Below are positions 63,273 through 64,000 of a stretch of 64,000 nt of DNA, one piece after another (position 1 is the stretch's first letter; each line of letters begins with the position of its first letter). The DNA lies in contig CAVNZM010000008.1 in the NCBI GenBank assembly GCA_963693365.1, positions 2,914,001 through 2,978,000 of the forward strand, written 5' to 3'. The notes under the pieces were generated by a model, which was not told the origin of the DNA, made no database searches, and saw nothing but the letters and a program-made list of their open reading frames with translations. The DNA comes from Amoebidium appalachense. Taxonomy: Eukaryota; Ichthyosporea. The position numbers and the translations under genes are program-made.

Positions 63273-64000
63273 ATGGCCGTGCCTGGTGCTTTAGCAACCA
63301 CCGTGGAACTCAAGTTAGAGGTCCAGTAAGTTTCCTCCGCACAGTTCTCTCGCGTTAATAGTAACTGGATGCTGCTACAATAGTGATGGTTAGAAAACTA
63401 AGGGGTTAAGCGGGCTGGATAAGTGGGCATGAATGCTTCTTGCGCGAGACAGCGTTTCTTGTGCAAGGAAAGAAATGCGAGTCCGAGGGGACATAAGCGT
63501 GAGGCTGCTGGTTGTGAGAAGGGGGAGCTGGTGTTAGCCGGTAGGGAGGGGGGGGGAAAGGGGGAGGGAGGAGGGGGGGGGGGGAGGGAGGAAGGGAAGG
63601 AGGATTAAAGGAAGGTATGTGTCTAATCCAGAAGCTATAGGTGAAGCGCTCCATTTCAGCTCCTGCTAACTGCAAATATCAAACAGGAACATCCCTGCTC
63701 TGGACACGTTTTCTCTCAGCGACCCTCAAGTCATTTTGTACAATGTCGACGGGAGGGGCAAGATTGAGATCGGCAGGACCGAAGTGGCAAAGTATGTGGT
63801 GTCCAACTCTCGTTTTCCTGTTGCTAAGTGAAGGTTTTTAGCCCGAACATGGTGGGGGACACCCTGCGGGGGGGGGGGGGGGGGGGGGGGGGAGGGGGGG
63901 GGGGGGGGGGGGTTTGTAGAGAGGTGACTCTGGGAGGATGAGCCGGCTTGTGTGGTTCCTGGATCTTTTGCTTGCGGTAGACATCCTTGGCGGGAAATGG
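63273..64000 (+). CDS. Copine-like C2-domain protein, N-terminal part (runs off window)
   Basis: Copines are cytosolic Ca2+-dependent phospholipid-binding proteins with two C2 domains and a VWA domain. Two exons are visible: 63273-63325 and 63687-63791, joined in phase 2 by GTAAGT and AACAG sites; exon 2 ends at a GTATGT donor. The 52 residues (MAVPGALATTVELKLEVQN, then SDPQVILYNVDGRGKIEIGR) match the start of the first copine C2 domain, including the SDP calcium-loop motif and the conserved (R)TE that follows. No third exon is recognisable before 64000; the rest is intron with poly-G at 63868-63911. Another C2-domain family is possible, since only half the first domain is seen. Confidence 0.7.

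Overview
The window is nuclear DNA from a eukaryote. Multi-exon genes carry canonical GT-AG introns, the main EF-1alpha start codon sits in a CCACCATGG context, and the protein families are eukaryotic. The EF-1alpha carries the insertion after the G5 region that is established as a marker of opisthokonts (animals, fungi and their unicellular relatives). My best guess is a unicellular or early-branching opisthokont with repeat-expanded introns; the exact lineage is inference. The most striking property is the amount of simple sequence: poly-G/poly-C runs of 10-50 bases, (GT/CA)n, (GA/CT)n and composite tracts fill most introns and intergenic gaps. Nearly all long low-complexity reading frames in the window come from these tracts and are not genes.

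Layout: 1-3205, repeats and one doubtful reading frame; 3206-6485 (-), TFIIB in six exons; 9017-10792 (-), an intronless ankyrin-repeat DHHC palmitoyltransferase; 12333-18028 (-), a seven-exon peroxiredoxin-like (AhpC/TSA) protein; 20064-33226 (-), a sixteen-exon LST2/ZFYVE28-like protein that ends without a FYVE domain; 34252-34350 (-), a possible first exon of an unidentified gene; 35922-37604 (+), EF-1alpha with one coding intron and a probable 5'UTR intron; 40314-55100 (-), the replicative helicase subunit MCM3 in 24 exons; 58158-58346 (-), a doubtful short exon; 59100-60992 (+), an intronless GRAM-VASt membrane protein (Aster/Lam-like); 63273 to the right edge (+), the first two exons of a copine-like C2-domain gene.

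I rebuilt the exon chains of MCM3 (842 aa), the LST2-like protein (511 aa), the peroxiredoxin-like protein (211 aa), TFIIB (about 326 aa) and EF-1alpha (462 aa) by following splice signals, reading phase and family similarity. In all five the phases close without a frameshift. The genes do not form a pathway; they are housekeeping genes (transcription initiation, translation elongation, replication licensing, lipid/membrane signalling, redox).

Main points for a second look: a dispersed repeat family with a poly-G-flanked head, always in the same orientation here; minisatellites that abut splice sites in four independent introns, one with a two-unit higher-order structure; a constant polarity of T/TG tracts into poly-G; an LST2-like protein without FYVE; and a duplicated E2F-like plus CCAAT module upstream of MCM3.
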